Shown here: positions 1 to 5,446 of the stretch, piece after piece
Numbering within the stretch: the first letter of the stretch is position 1
How the letters are laid out: every line of letters begins with the position of its first letter
Origin: an uncultured Gammaproteobacteria bacterium
Lineage (GTDB): Bacteria; Pseudomonadota; Gammaproteobacteria; GCA-002705445; GCA-002716945
Length of the DNA stretch: 10,760 bases
Reading direction: 5' to 3'
Assembly: GCA_913046125.1 (NCBI GenBank)
Contig: CAJWRL010000026.1
Coordinates: 1 to 10,760, forward strand
The notes under the pieces: model-generated
Seen by the model: only the letters and a program-made list of their open reading frames with translations
The model's database searches: none
Told to the model about the DNA's origin: nothing
Translations under genes and position numbers: made by a program

Positions 1-1
1 A

Positions 2-244
2 TTCCTTCTTGCGCTTTTCGTACTTGGTCCTGAAAGATTACCAGCAGTTGCATCATACCTAGGTAAGCAGTTTGGTAAGGTTCAAAGATATTTCAATAAT
101 GTTAAAGATCAGATTGATGATGAAGTAGATAGTACAAACATTAATAAGATTTTAAAAGATCAAGAGCTTTCAATAACTGAACTTCAAAAGAGAATCAAAG
201 AAACAAAAGATGAATCAACAAGAGACAAAACAGACAAAGAGTAA
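2..244 (+). CDS. tatB: Sec-independent translocase subunit TatB, 3' part
   Basis: The gene enters from the left edge already in frame, so its start is missing; 80 codons and a TAA remain. TatB is a single-span membrane protein that forms the substrate-binding core of the twin-arginine export system together with TatC, recognising signal peptides of folded proteins. The visible start, LFVLGPERLPAVASYLGKQF, is the TatB hallmark: end of the transmembrane helix, the hinge with GPERLP, then the amphipathic helix. TatA would show FGxxKLP instead. The remaining ~60 residues are charged and probably helical, ending in a Lys/Glu/Asp-rich tail, as is usual for the poorly conserved TatB C-terminus. The last 35 bases overlap the start of tatC in another frame, so the two are almost certainly co-transcribed. 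A tatA gene probably lies just outside the window. Confidence 0.93.
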   Translation, partial: FLLALFVLGPERLPAVASYLGKQFGKVQRYFNNVKDQIDDEVDSTNINKILKDQELSITELQKRIKETKDESTRDKTDKE

Positions 245-992
245 ATTTCTACCTCATTTGTTAGAATTAAGAAATAGACTTTCAAAAATACTATTATTTG
301 TTTTGATAGTTTTTGTCATGTTGATACCATTTTCTGGTGAGGTATACAACGTGTTGTCAATACCACTTCTAAATGCACTTCCTTCAGGTAGCGAGATGAT
401 TGCTATCGATGTCGCATCACCTTTCCTCATACCTTTCAAATTAGTTATATATCTATCAATATTTATAGCTATTCCATATATCTTGTACCACCTTTGGTCA
501 TTTGTAGCTCCAGGTTTATATAATCATGAAAAAAAACTAGTACTTCCACTGATTATATCAAGTAGTATTTTATTTTACCTTGGTGCACTGTTCGCATATT
601 TCATAGTGTTCCCCTTAATATTCGTTTTCTTTGTTGGGATAGCTCCAACTGATGTTGCTGTAATGACAGATATTGGCAGGTACCTAGACTTTGTGATAGC
701 TTTATTTTTTGCTTTCGGTTTTGCTTTCGAAGTTCCTATTATTACTGTTCTATTAATAACTACAGGAATTACGACTCGAGAAAAACTCTCTTTAAAAAGA
801 CCCTATATTATAGTGGGAGCATTTACACTAGGCATGCTTCTAACTCCGCCTGATGTTATCTCTCAGATCTTATTGGCATTACCAATGTGGCTTCTTTATG
901 AACTTGGACTTTACTTCTCCCAATATTTTAAAATTAGGAAGGTACCTAGTAGTAGTGAGGAGGTGTATAATGATATTGCAAATAAAAAATGA
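210..992 (+). CDS. tatC: Sec-independent translocase subunit TatC
   Basis: TatC is the six-helix inner-membrane receptor that binds the twin-arginine signal peptide and, with TatB, recruits TatA to export folded proteins. The 260 residues match the usual length (~258). Family marks are clear: the cytoplasmic N-terminus FLPHLLELRNRL (13-24), the first-loop motif PGLYNHEKKLVLP (101-113) whose Glu107 corresponds to the signal-binding glutamate of the KHER region, FAFEVP (171-176) with the intramembrane Glu174, and LTPPDVISQ (211-219). Hydrophobic segments lie near 26-40, 73-95, 112-142, 158-185, 197-211 and 218-236. The ATG lies inside tatB with only a weak purine-rich stretch before it, suggesting coupling to tatB translation. 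Its TGA overlaps the ATG of the next gene (ATGA). Confidence 0.97.
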   Translation: MNQQETKQTKSKFLPHLLELRNRLSKILLFVLIVFVMLIPFSGEVYNVLSIPLLNALPSGSEMIAIDVASPFLIPFKLVIYLSIFIAIPYILYHLWSFVAPGLYNHEKKLVLPLIISSSILFYLGALFAYFIVFPLIFVFFVGIAPTDVAVMTDIGRYLDFVIALFFAFGFAFEVPIITVLLITTGITTREKLSLKRPYIIVGAFTLGMLLTPPDVISQILLALPMWLLYELGLYFSQYFKIRKVPSSSEEVYNDIANKK

Positions 993-996
993 ATAA
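957..996 (+). promoter_or_regulatory. strong Shine-Dalgarno with 8-codon minicistron over the gpmA start
   Basis: The run GAGGAGGTG (957-965) matches the 16S rRNA tail very well and lies 4-6 bases before an ATG at 970. That ATG opens only an 8-codon frame (MILQIKNE, TAA at 994-996). The gpmA ATG at 989 is 23 bases beyond the Shine-Dalgarno, with no site of its own, and its frame has stops at 971 and 983, so no earlier start exists. The tatC stop (990-992) and the minicistron stop both flank the gpmA ATG. Inference: ribosomes finishing tatC or the mini-frame restart on gpmA. The same bases also encode the tatC C-terminus, so chance is possible. Confidence 0.4.
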
Positions 997-1543
997 TCAA
1001 GGAAAAAGAAAAATTTGGTTTGTACGTCATGCTCAATCTGAATACAATAAAAAGCATCTTTTTACAGGTTGGCACGACCCTGACCTTACAGAAAAAGGTG
1101 TTGATGCTGCGAAAGAGCTTAAGAATGATCTAGCATCAGTAGACTTTGATTATGTTTACAGTTCCCCACTTAAAAGAGCTGCAGAAACAGCATCACTAAT
1201 TGTCGATGGGCGTTTTGAAATTAAATATGATGATAGGTTGAAAGAGAGGAGCTACGGGGACTGGTCAGGACTAAATAAATCTGAGATCAAAGAGCAAGTT
1301 GGTGAGAAATTATTTCTTTCTGCTCGAAGAGGTTGGAGTACAAAACCACCTAACGGAGAAAGCTTAGAGGATGTCAGCACTAGAGTGAGTAGTTTTTTGC
1401 AAACATTACCACTATCAGGAAATTTACTCGTTGTTTCTCATGGAAATACCATAAGAGCTATAAGTGTCCTTTTAGGGATAAACAAAAAAGAGGACATTTC
1501 ATCTTATGAGATCATGACAGGTAGTTTTCTATTAGTTGAATGA
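989..1543 (+). CDS. gpmA: 2,3-bisphosphoglycerate-dependent phosphoglycerate mutase, short form
   Basis: This histidine-phosphatase-fold enzyme interconverts 3- and 2-phosphoglycerate in the cytoplasm, between Pgk and enolase. Visible marks are the phospho-histidine motif VRHAQSEYN (12-20, His14), FTGWHDPDLTEKG (25-37, a signature of true mutases rather than generic phosphatases), LKRA with Arg63, KERSYGDWSGLNKSE (85-99) carrying the catalytic Glu87, the ARRGW segment (112-116) and VVSHGNTIRA (148-157) with the second active-site His151. At 184 residues it is much shorter than E. coli GpmA (~250), lacking the insert after RRGW; compact versions occur in alphaproteobacteria. The usual RHG triplet is RHA here. 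The gene overlaps tatC by four bases and is the last of its unit. The glycolysis cluster at 5.4-10.2 kb supports a true mutase, though a related phosphatase cannot be excluded. Confidence 0.87.
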   Translation: MNNQGKRKIWFVRHAQSEYNKKHLFTGWHDPDLTEKGVDAAKELKNDLASVDFDYVYSSPLKRAAETASLIVDGRFEIKYDDRLKERSYGDWSGLNKSEIKEQVGEKLFLSARRGWSTKPPNGESLEDVSTRVSSFLQTLPLSGNLLVVSHGNTIRAISVLLGINKKEDISSYEIMTGSFLLVE

Positions 1544-1571
1544 TCAAGCCGGCTTCGTGCCGGCTTCATCA
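1541..1571. terminator. hairpin terminator shared by convergent genes
   Basis: A perfect 8-bp stem AAGCCGGC / GCCGGCTT with loop TTCGT lies at 1546-1566. It extends through a C-C mismatch by TGAT / ATCA to span 1541-1571, taking in the gpmA stop codon. The stem is far more GC-rich than its surroundings. There is no clean T-tract on either strand, so it may act as a bidirectional RNA-end stabiliser or weak terminator between gpmA and the oppositely oriented DUF3050 gene. The rest of the gap to 1621 is AT-rich, with a 12-bp palindrome ATATAATTATAT at 1606-1617. Confidence 0.7.
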
Positions 1572-1621
1572 TATACGGAGGAGGTTTGTATATAAGTATA
1601 TTATCATATAATTATATTATA

Positions 1622-2383
1622 TCAACACTTAATATCTTCGTAAACCTTATCCCATACTAATAATCTAAGTTCCAATGACTTTACGGCTGTTGCGTAAGCG
1701 AGAGACAGTTGTTTTTTATCACAAGAAGTATCCAGAAGTTTCATTGACAGTGGACCATGTCTGTCGCCATCAATATCAATATGTCTCTCAAGGTACGTTA
1801 TGATATGCTTAGATGCTGATGTCGCTTTAATTGCAGGCAATATATAACTGAACATGTTCGGTATAACTTTTTCGCGGCCGAGAGTAAATGCTCCAACGAT
1901 TTCAGGTAGAGTACCATTCATTGATACATCCAAATCATGTTTCAAAAAACTTTTTACTTCATTAGAAGCATCAACATCATCTATATACTTTTCGTTATAT
2001 CCTTTTTCCGAAATTTTTGAGGTCAATTTATCCAGCTGAACTGATTCAGCGCCTATATTTTTCATAGCCAAAAGGTATATCTCAAAATGAGAAATATATC
2101 CAATACCTTCAATAAAGTCTGATTCTTCACACAGAATTATTTCATTTACAAAGTTCACTAGACCATTTTTTGTATTCCTATTTGGTATCCAAGGAAGATT
2201 ATTCGGAGTTATCATCTTTTGGAGTGATTTAAGAATACTCATAAATCCCCAGACAGCAAAGATATGAGATTCCATAAATTTGCATATATGTTCTCGCTCA
2301 AGTTTATTCGCAAACAACGGATGAGTTGTGATTTTATGTTTAAGGTCGTTTAACTTTTTTTTATTATATTCAAGATTATCCAT
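1622..2383 (-). CDS. DUF3050 family protein, heme-oxygenase-like fold
   Basis: The 253-residue cytoplasmic protein matches my recollection of the DUF3050 family: HPLFANKLEREHICKFMESH (21-40) followed by IFAVWGFMSILKSLQ, then PWIPN (64-68), VNEIILCEESDF (79-90), FTLGREKVIPNMF (166-178) and RHIDIDGDRHGPLSMKLLD (200-218). The family has been placed in the heme-oxygenase-like superfamily, which also contains diiron and iron oxidases (UndA, SznF, CADD). No DUF3050 function is known to me. Conserved acidic and His residues spaced like those metal ligands are Glu38, His40, Glu87, His99, Glu171, His201, Asp205 and His209; calling them ligands is inference. There is no signal peptide or membrane segment. 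The ATG is 7 bases after a tRNA gene, leaving no room for an ordinary ribosome site. No alternative start was found upstream. The gene is the last of the rpoD-msrA-tRNA unit. Confidence 0.85.
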   Translation of the reverse strand: MDNLEYNKKKLNDLKHKITTHPLFANKLEREHICKFMESHIFAVWGFMSILKSLQKMITPNNLPWIPNRNTKNGLVNFVNEIILCEESDFIEGIGYISHFEIYLLAMKNIGAESVQLDKLTSKISEKGYNEKYIDDVDASNEVKSFLKHDLDVSMNGTLPEIVGAFTLGREKVIPNMFSYILPAIKATSASKHIITYLERHIDIDGDRHGPLSMKLLDTSCDKKQLSLAYATAVKSLELRLLVWDKVYEDIKC

Positions 2384-2390
2384 ATCTTTA

Positions 2391-2464
2391 TGGGCCCGGC
2401 AGGACTCGAACCTGCGACCAATGGATTATGAGTCCACTGCTCTAACCAACTGAGCTACAGGCCC
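2391..2464 (-). tRNA. tRNA-Ile2 (anticodon CAU, lysidine type)
   Basis: The minus strand folds into a complete 74-base tRNA: acceptor GGGCCTG / CGGGCCC, D arm with GCTCAGTTGGTTAGAGC, anticodon arm GTGGA-CTCATAA-TCCAT, T arm with GGTTCGAGTCC, and discriminator A. The anticodon is CAU, which could be elongator Met, initiator Met or Ile2. The acceptor pairs C4-G69 and C5-G68, and the TTGGTCGC variable region, resemble Ile2, whose C34 TilS converts to lysidine to read AUA. Elongator tRNA-Met usually has U4-A69. The first pair is G-C, arguing against initiator. CCA is not encoded, so it must be added by nucleotidyltransferase. It lies 8 bases after msrA and 7 before the DUF3050 ATG. The tRNA call is certain; the isoleucine assignment is probable. 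Confidence 0.93.
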
Positions 2465-2472
2465 GTCATAAA

Positions 2473-2937
2473 TTAAAAAATCATATTTTTTTTCTTTCTT
2501 ACGTATTTCTGATGATATTCCTCCGCAATCCAAAAGTTATCAGCCATTGAAATGGAGGTCACAATTTTATTGTCATAGACTTCTTTGTTATAATTTCTCT
2601 TTACCCCATCAGCAATCAGGTATTGATCATCATCCAAGCAAAATATTTCTGATCTATATTGGGTTCCAATGTCTGGCCCCTGTCTATTGAGCATAGTTGG
2701 ATCATGCATTTTAAAAAATAAATTTACAAGCTCTTCATAACTAACCTTGTCTTCATCAAATTTTACTCTAACTGCTTCTGCATGCCCGGTCTCGCCCGAA
2801 CACACATCACGGTATGTGGGATTACTTGTTATGCCCCCAATGTAACCTACCTCAGTATCCAACACTCCATGATGAGACAAGAATTTTTCCTCGATGCCCC
2901 AAAAACATCCTGCAGCAAATATCGCTAATTTAGTCAT
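2473..2937 (-). CDS. msrA: peptide-methionine (S)-S-oxide reductase MsrA
   Basis: MsrA reduces the S epimer of methionine sulfoxide in proteins, repairing oxidative damage in the cytoplasm with electrons from thioredoxin. The 154 residues begin almost directly with the active-site motif AAGCFWGIEE (8-17), with catalytic Cys11. TEVGYIGG (28-35), YRDVCSGETGHAEAV (42-56) with Cys46, FFKMHDP (74-80), and RQGPDIGTQYRS (85-96) follow in family order. The length is that of compact, domain-only MsrA. The C-terminal tail (YHQKYVRKKKNMIF) has no cysteine, so the resolving cysteines of E. coli MsrA are absent; Cys46 or Cys100 may serve, or reduction may be direct. The ATG lies inside the last codons of rpoD (8-base overlap), indicating translational coupling. 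Confidence 0.96.
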   Translation of the reverse strand: MTKLAIFAAGCFWGIEEKFLSHHGVLDTEVGYIGGITSNPTYRDVCSGETGHAEAVRVKFDEDKVSYEELVNLFFKMHDPTMLNRQGPDIGTQYRSEIFCLDDDQYLIADGVKRNYNKEVYDNKIVTSISMADNFWIAEEYHQKYVRKKKNMIF

Positions 2938-4768
2938 TATCTAAAAAGCTTTTGAGATTTTGAGCTCTTGATGGGTGTCTTAATTTTCTGAGTGCTTTTG
3001 CTTCAATTTGTCTTATTCTCTCCCTTGTTACATCAAACTGTTTTCCAACCTCTTCAAGGGTATGGTCTGTGTTCATGTCAATCCCAAACCTCATTCTTAG
3101 AACCTTAGCTTCTCTTGGTGTCAAACTTGAGAGTATGTCATGCGTTGAATCAGATAATCCATCACTAATTGTTTGATCAAGTGGTTTCTCGGCATTTTCA
3201 TCTTCGATAAAATCACCTAAATGTGAGTCTTCATCATCGCCAACTGGTGACTCCATCGATATTGGCTCTTTAGCAATCTTAAGCACCCTTCTAACCTTTT
3301 CCTCCGTCATATCCATATGTTCAGCTAATTCTTCAGGAGTAGCCTCTTTACCGTTCTCTTGTAAAAGTTTTCTTTGTATTCGATTTAGTTTGTTTATTGT
3401 CTCGATCATATGAACTGGTATACGTATTGTCCTTGCTTGATCTGCTATCGACCTTGTAATTGCTTGCCTGATCCACCATGTTGCGTAAGTTGAGAATTTA
3501 TACCCTCTCCTATACTCAAACTTGTCTACAGCTTTCATTAAACCGATATTTCCCTCTTGTATCAGATCTAGAAACTGTAGCCCACGATTTGTATACTTCT
3601 TAGCTATTGAAATCACAAGTCTCAAGTTAGCTTCAACCATCTCTTTTTTTGCATTTCTCTCTTTAATTTCACCTACTCTCCTATCTTTGTTAATAAGTTT
3701 TATGTCCTGAATAGACAGTTTTTGATTAGATTCAATAAGAGACAATTTTTTATTAATTTTTGTAAATTCTTTTTTAAAAAATTCTTTTTCGACCGAAGGT
3801 TTAAGATAGTCTTTGTTAATTTGATCTAGAACGGCCATGTTTGTTTCATTGTTTTTAAAAAGCTTCATGAATTCTTTTTTGCTTAGCTTAGTTTCTCTAG
3901 AGCAAAGCATGAACATGTCTTTTTCATATTTAATTATGTCTTTTGATATATCTTCTATTCTTGCTGTAAGTTTTTCGATGAATAGACTAGTAAATTTAAA
4001 AGTAGATATTTCTTTCTTTATTTTTTCGAACACTTTATCTGCTTTTTTTTGATCTTTTTGCGTTTTAAACTTTTCGTAGTATTCTTTTATTTTTGCGACT
4101 TTTTCGGTAACTAACTCTTTATCTGGTGAATTATCAATTATTTGTTCAGCTTCATCCTCACCTTCACCTTCAAGATCATCAGATTTTTCATTTGTCTCTG
4201 GGATTTGCTCGGTCTTAAATTCCTCGTCAGCTTTTTCTTTAACATCTAAAATATAGTCTGAAATTTGAGAATCTATTTCCTCTTCTTTTTTGAATAACTT
4301 GAGAAAAAAGCTTATTGATTCTGGAAATCTCTGAATTGCTGTATAGATTAATTTTTGACCTTCTTCTATTTTCTTTGCAATTACTATTTCACCTGCTCTA
4401 TTAAGCAGTTCTACAGTTCCCATTTCTCTCATATACATTCTTACTGGGTCAGAGGTTCTCCCAAACTCTTCGTCAAGGTTTGATAATACTTCAACTGCTT
4501 CTTGTTCTGTTATTTCATTATCATCATCATCTGATATTTCCTCATCACCGATTACAACTTCTGTGTTAACATCTTTATTACTCTCAACTACTTTTATCTT
4601 TAGGTCTGTAATGAGCTTTATGATTCCATCAATTTGATCTGCATCATATAGGTTTGTTGGTAACAGATCGTTAATCTCGCCAATTGTAAGGAAACCTTGT
4701 TGTCTGCCCTTCTCTATCAGGTCTTTGATTTCTTTTTGCTTAGATTTAGATAAATTATTATTTGGCAT
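2930..4768 (-). CDS. rpoD: RNA polymerase primary sigma factor RpoD (sigma-70)
   Basis: RpoD directs RNA polymerase to housekeeping promoters. Counting from the ATG at 4768 (612 residues; E. coli has 613), region 1.1 covers about 10-75, followed by an acidic linker. Region 1.2 includes DPVRMYMREMG (107-117), and a long acidic/lysine-rich non-conserved region spans about 140-365. Regions 2.1-2.4 follow, with the core-binding and -10-melting segment FSTYATWWIRQAITRSIADQ at 425-444, then region 3 and region 4.2, a helix-turn-helix (TLEEVGKQFDVTRERIRQIE, 570-589). A TTG six codons upstream (4786) would extend the frame, but a predicted extended -10 box puts the transcript start at about that codon, so the ATG is preferred. 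rpoD is not next to dnaG or rpsU, its usual partners; it is followed by msrA with an 8-base overlap. Confidence 0.96.
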   Translation of the reverse strand: MPNNNLSKSKQKEIKDLIEKGRQQGFLTIGEINDLLPTNLYDADQIDGIIKLITDLKIKVVESNKDVNTEVVIGDEEISDDDDNEITEQEAVEVLSNLDEEFGRTSDPVRMYMREMGTVELLNRAGEIVIAKKIEEGQKLIYTAIQRFPESISFFLKLFKKEEEIDSQISDYILDVKEKADEEFKTEQIPETNEKSDDLEGEGEDEAEQIIDNSPDKELVTEKVAKIKEYYEKFKTQKDQKKADKVFEKIKKEISTFKFTSLFIEKLTARIEDISKDIIKYEKDMFMLCSRETKLSKKEFMKLFKNNETNMAVLDQINKDYLKPSVEKEFFKKEFTKINKKLSLIESNQKLSIQDIKLINKDRRVGEIKERNAKKEMVEANLRLVISIAKKYTNRGLQFLDLIQEGNIGLMKAVDKFEYRRGYKFSTYATWWIRQAITRSIADQARTIRIPVHMIETINKLNRIQRKLLQENGKEATPEELAEHMDMTEEKVRRVLKIAKEPISMESPVGDDEDSHLGDFIEDENAEKPLDQTISDGLSDSTHDILSSLTPREAKVLRMRFGIDMNTDHTLEEVGKQFDVTRERIRQIEAKALRKLRHPSRAQNLKSFLDND

Positions 4769-4794
4769 AGATATATTCTTGTTCAAAAGTGAGC

Positions 4795-4825
4795 TATTAT
4801 ATCACTAATAATATTGTATATAATA
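4795..4825. promoter_or_regulatory. divergent promoter pair between rpoD and the redoxin gene
   Basis: On the minus strand TGATATAAT (4804-4796) is an extended -10 element with a perfect TATAAT; transcription would start near 4789, giving rpoD a leader of about 20 bases. On the plus strand a perfect TATAAT sits at 4819-4824, giving the redoxin gene a leader of about 55 bases. The two boxes are 17 bases apart, so each occupies the other's -35 position, and they form an 8-bp inverted repeat (4795-4802 with 4818-4825). No good -35 hexamer is seen on either side. In such AT-rich DNA some matches arise by chance; the rpoD side is the stronger call. Confidence 0.5.
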
Positions 4826-4885
4826 ACAAATTAACCTGATTTCCTGTTAATTCTAGGGATGATTATAAATATTTCAAGATGATTC

Positions 4886-5446
4886 ATGGTTGAAACATAT
4901 ACTCCAGAGTGTGATTTTAATACAAAAGCTCATGATTTCGAGCTTAAAAACATTGATGAAAAATTTTATAAGCTTGGTCAACTTGTTGGAGCCAAAGCCA
5001 CACTAATAATGTTTATTTGTAATCATTGCCCTTATGTAAAGTCTATACTGGAGCAGCTCGTTGTTGAAGCAAGTGTATTGCAAAAAAAAGGAGTCGCCTG
5101 CATCGCTATAAATTCGAATGATTCCTCACAATACCCAGAGGATTCATTTGAGAATATGCAAAAAATATCGAAAAAGTACGGATTTAGCTTTCCTTATTTG
5201 TTTGATGACACACAGGCCGTTGCACTAAATTATAAGGCTGTGTGCACTCCTGATTTTTTTGGGTATAACGCTGAACTCGAACTATTGTACCGTGGCAGAT
5301 TCGATGATAGAAAAACATCTAAACAAATGTCAGCTAACTCAAGCGATCTGTTTAAAGGCATGATTGAAATAGCACGTACTGGAAAGCCGCCAATAAATCA
5401 AATTCCGAGTGTAGGATGCTCAATTAAATGGAGAAGCAGTGAATAA
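4886..5446 (+). CDS. thioredoxin-like (redoxin/AhpC-TSA-type) family protein
   Basis: A 186-residue cytoplasmic protein of the peroxiredoxin-like thioredoxin-fold group. Motifs in order: FICNHCPYVKSI (43-54) with a CxxC pair Cys45/Cys48 at the start of the active-site helix, INSNDSSQYPEDSFENM (75-91), FPYLFDDTQAVA (102-113), VCTPDFFGYN (119-128) with the cis-proline loop, LLYRGRFDD (133-141), and a C-terminal PSVGCSIKW (174-182) with Cys178. CNHCPYVK and PSVGCSIKW are typical of a widespread family annotated only as thioredoxin family protein; its substrate is not established. The ATG has no strong ribosome site; an in-frame upstream ATG at 4859 is cut off by TGA. The stop overlaps the transketolase start by 8 bases, so it heads the carbon-metabolism operon and may be co-regulated with it. 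Confidence 0.88.
   Translation: MVETYTPECDFNTKAHDFELKNIDEKFYKLGQLVGAKATLIMFICNHCPYVKSILEQLVVEASVLQKKGVACIAINSNDSSQYPEDSFENMQKISKKYGFSFPYLFDDTQAVALNYKAVCTPDFFGYNAELELLYRGRFDDRKTSKQMSANSSDLFKGMIEIARTGKPPINQIPSVGCSIKWRSSE
5430..5441 (+). promoter_or_regulatory. ribosome binding site deciding the GTG start of tkt
   Basis: GGAGAA at 5430-5435 precedes GTG at 5439-5441 with good spacing. It sets the transketolase start inside the end of the redoxin gene. The resulting N-terminus, MNNKTLANAIRFLSLDAV, lines up with the E. coli TktA start, which supports the unusual GTG codon. Confidence 0.7.

Noticed and set aside
1606..1617. AT-only palindrome as an operator
   Set aside because: Such palindromes are expected by chance in AT-rich gaps, and it lies between convergent gene ends where an operator is unlikely.
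2391..2464. tRNA-Met, or a phage attachment site at the tRNA
   Set aside because: Acceptor pairs C4-G69 and C5-G68 and the variable region favour Ile2 over Met, and there is no integrase, direct repeat or prophage gene nearby to suggest an attachment site.
4769..4786. Longer rpoD from TTG at 4786
   Set aside because: The TTG has no ribosome site and lies at the predicted transcript start, and the ATG at 4768 gives the usual sigma-70 length.
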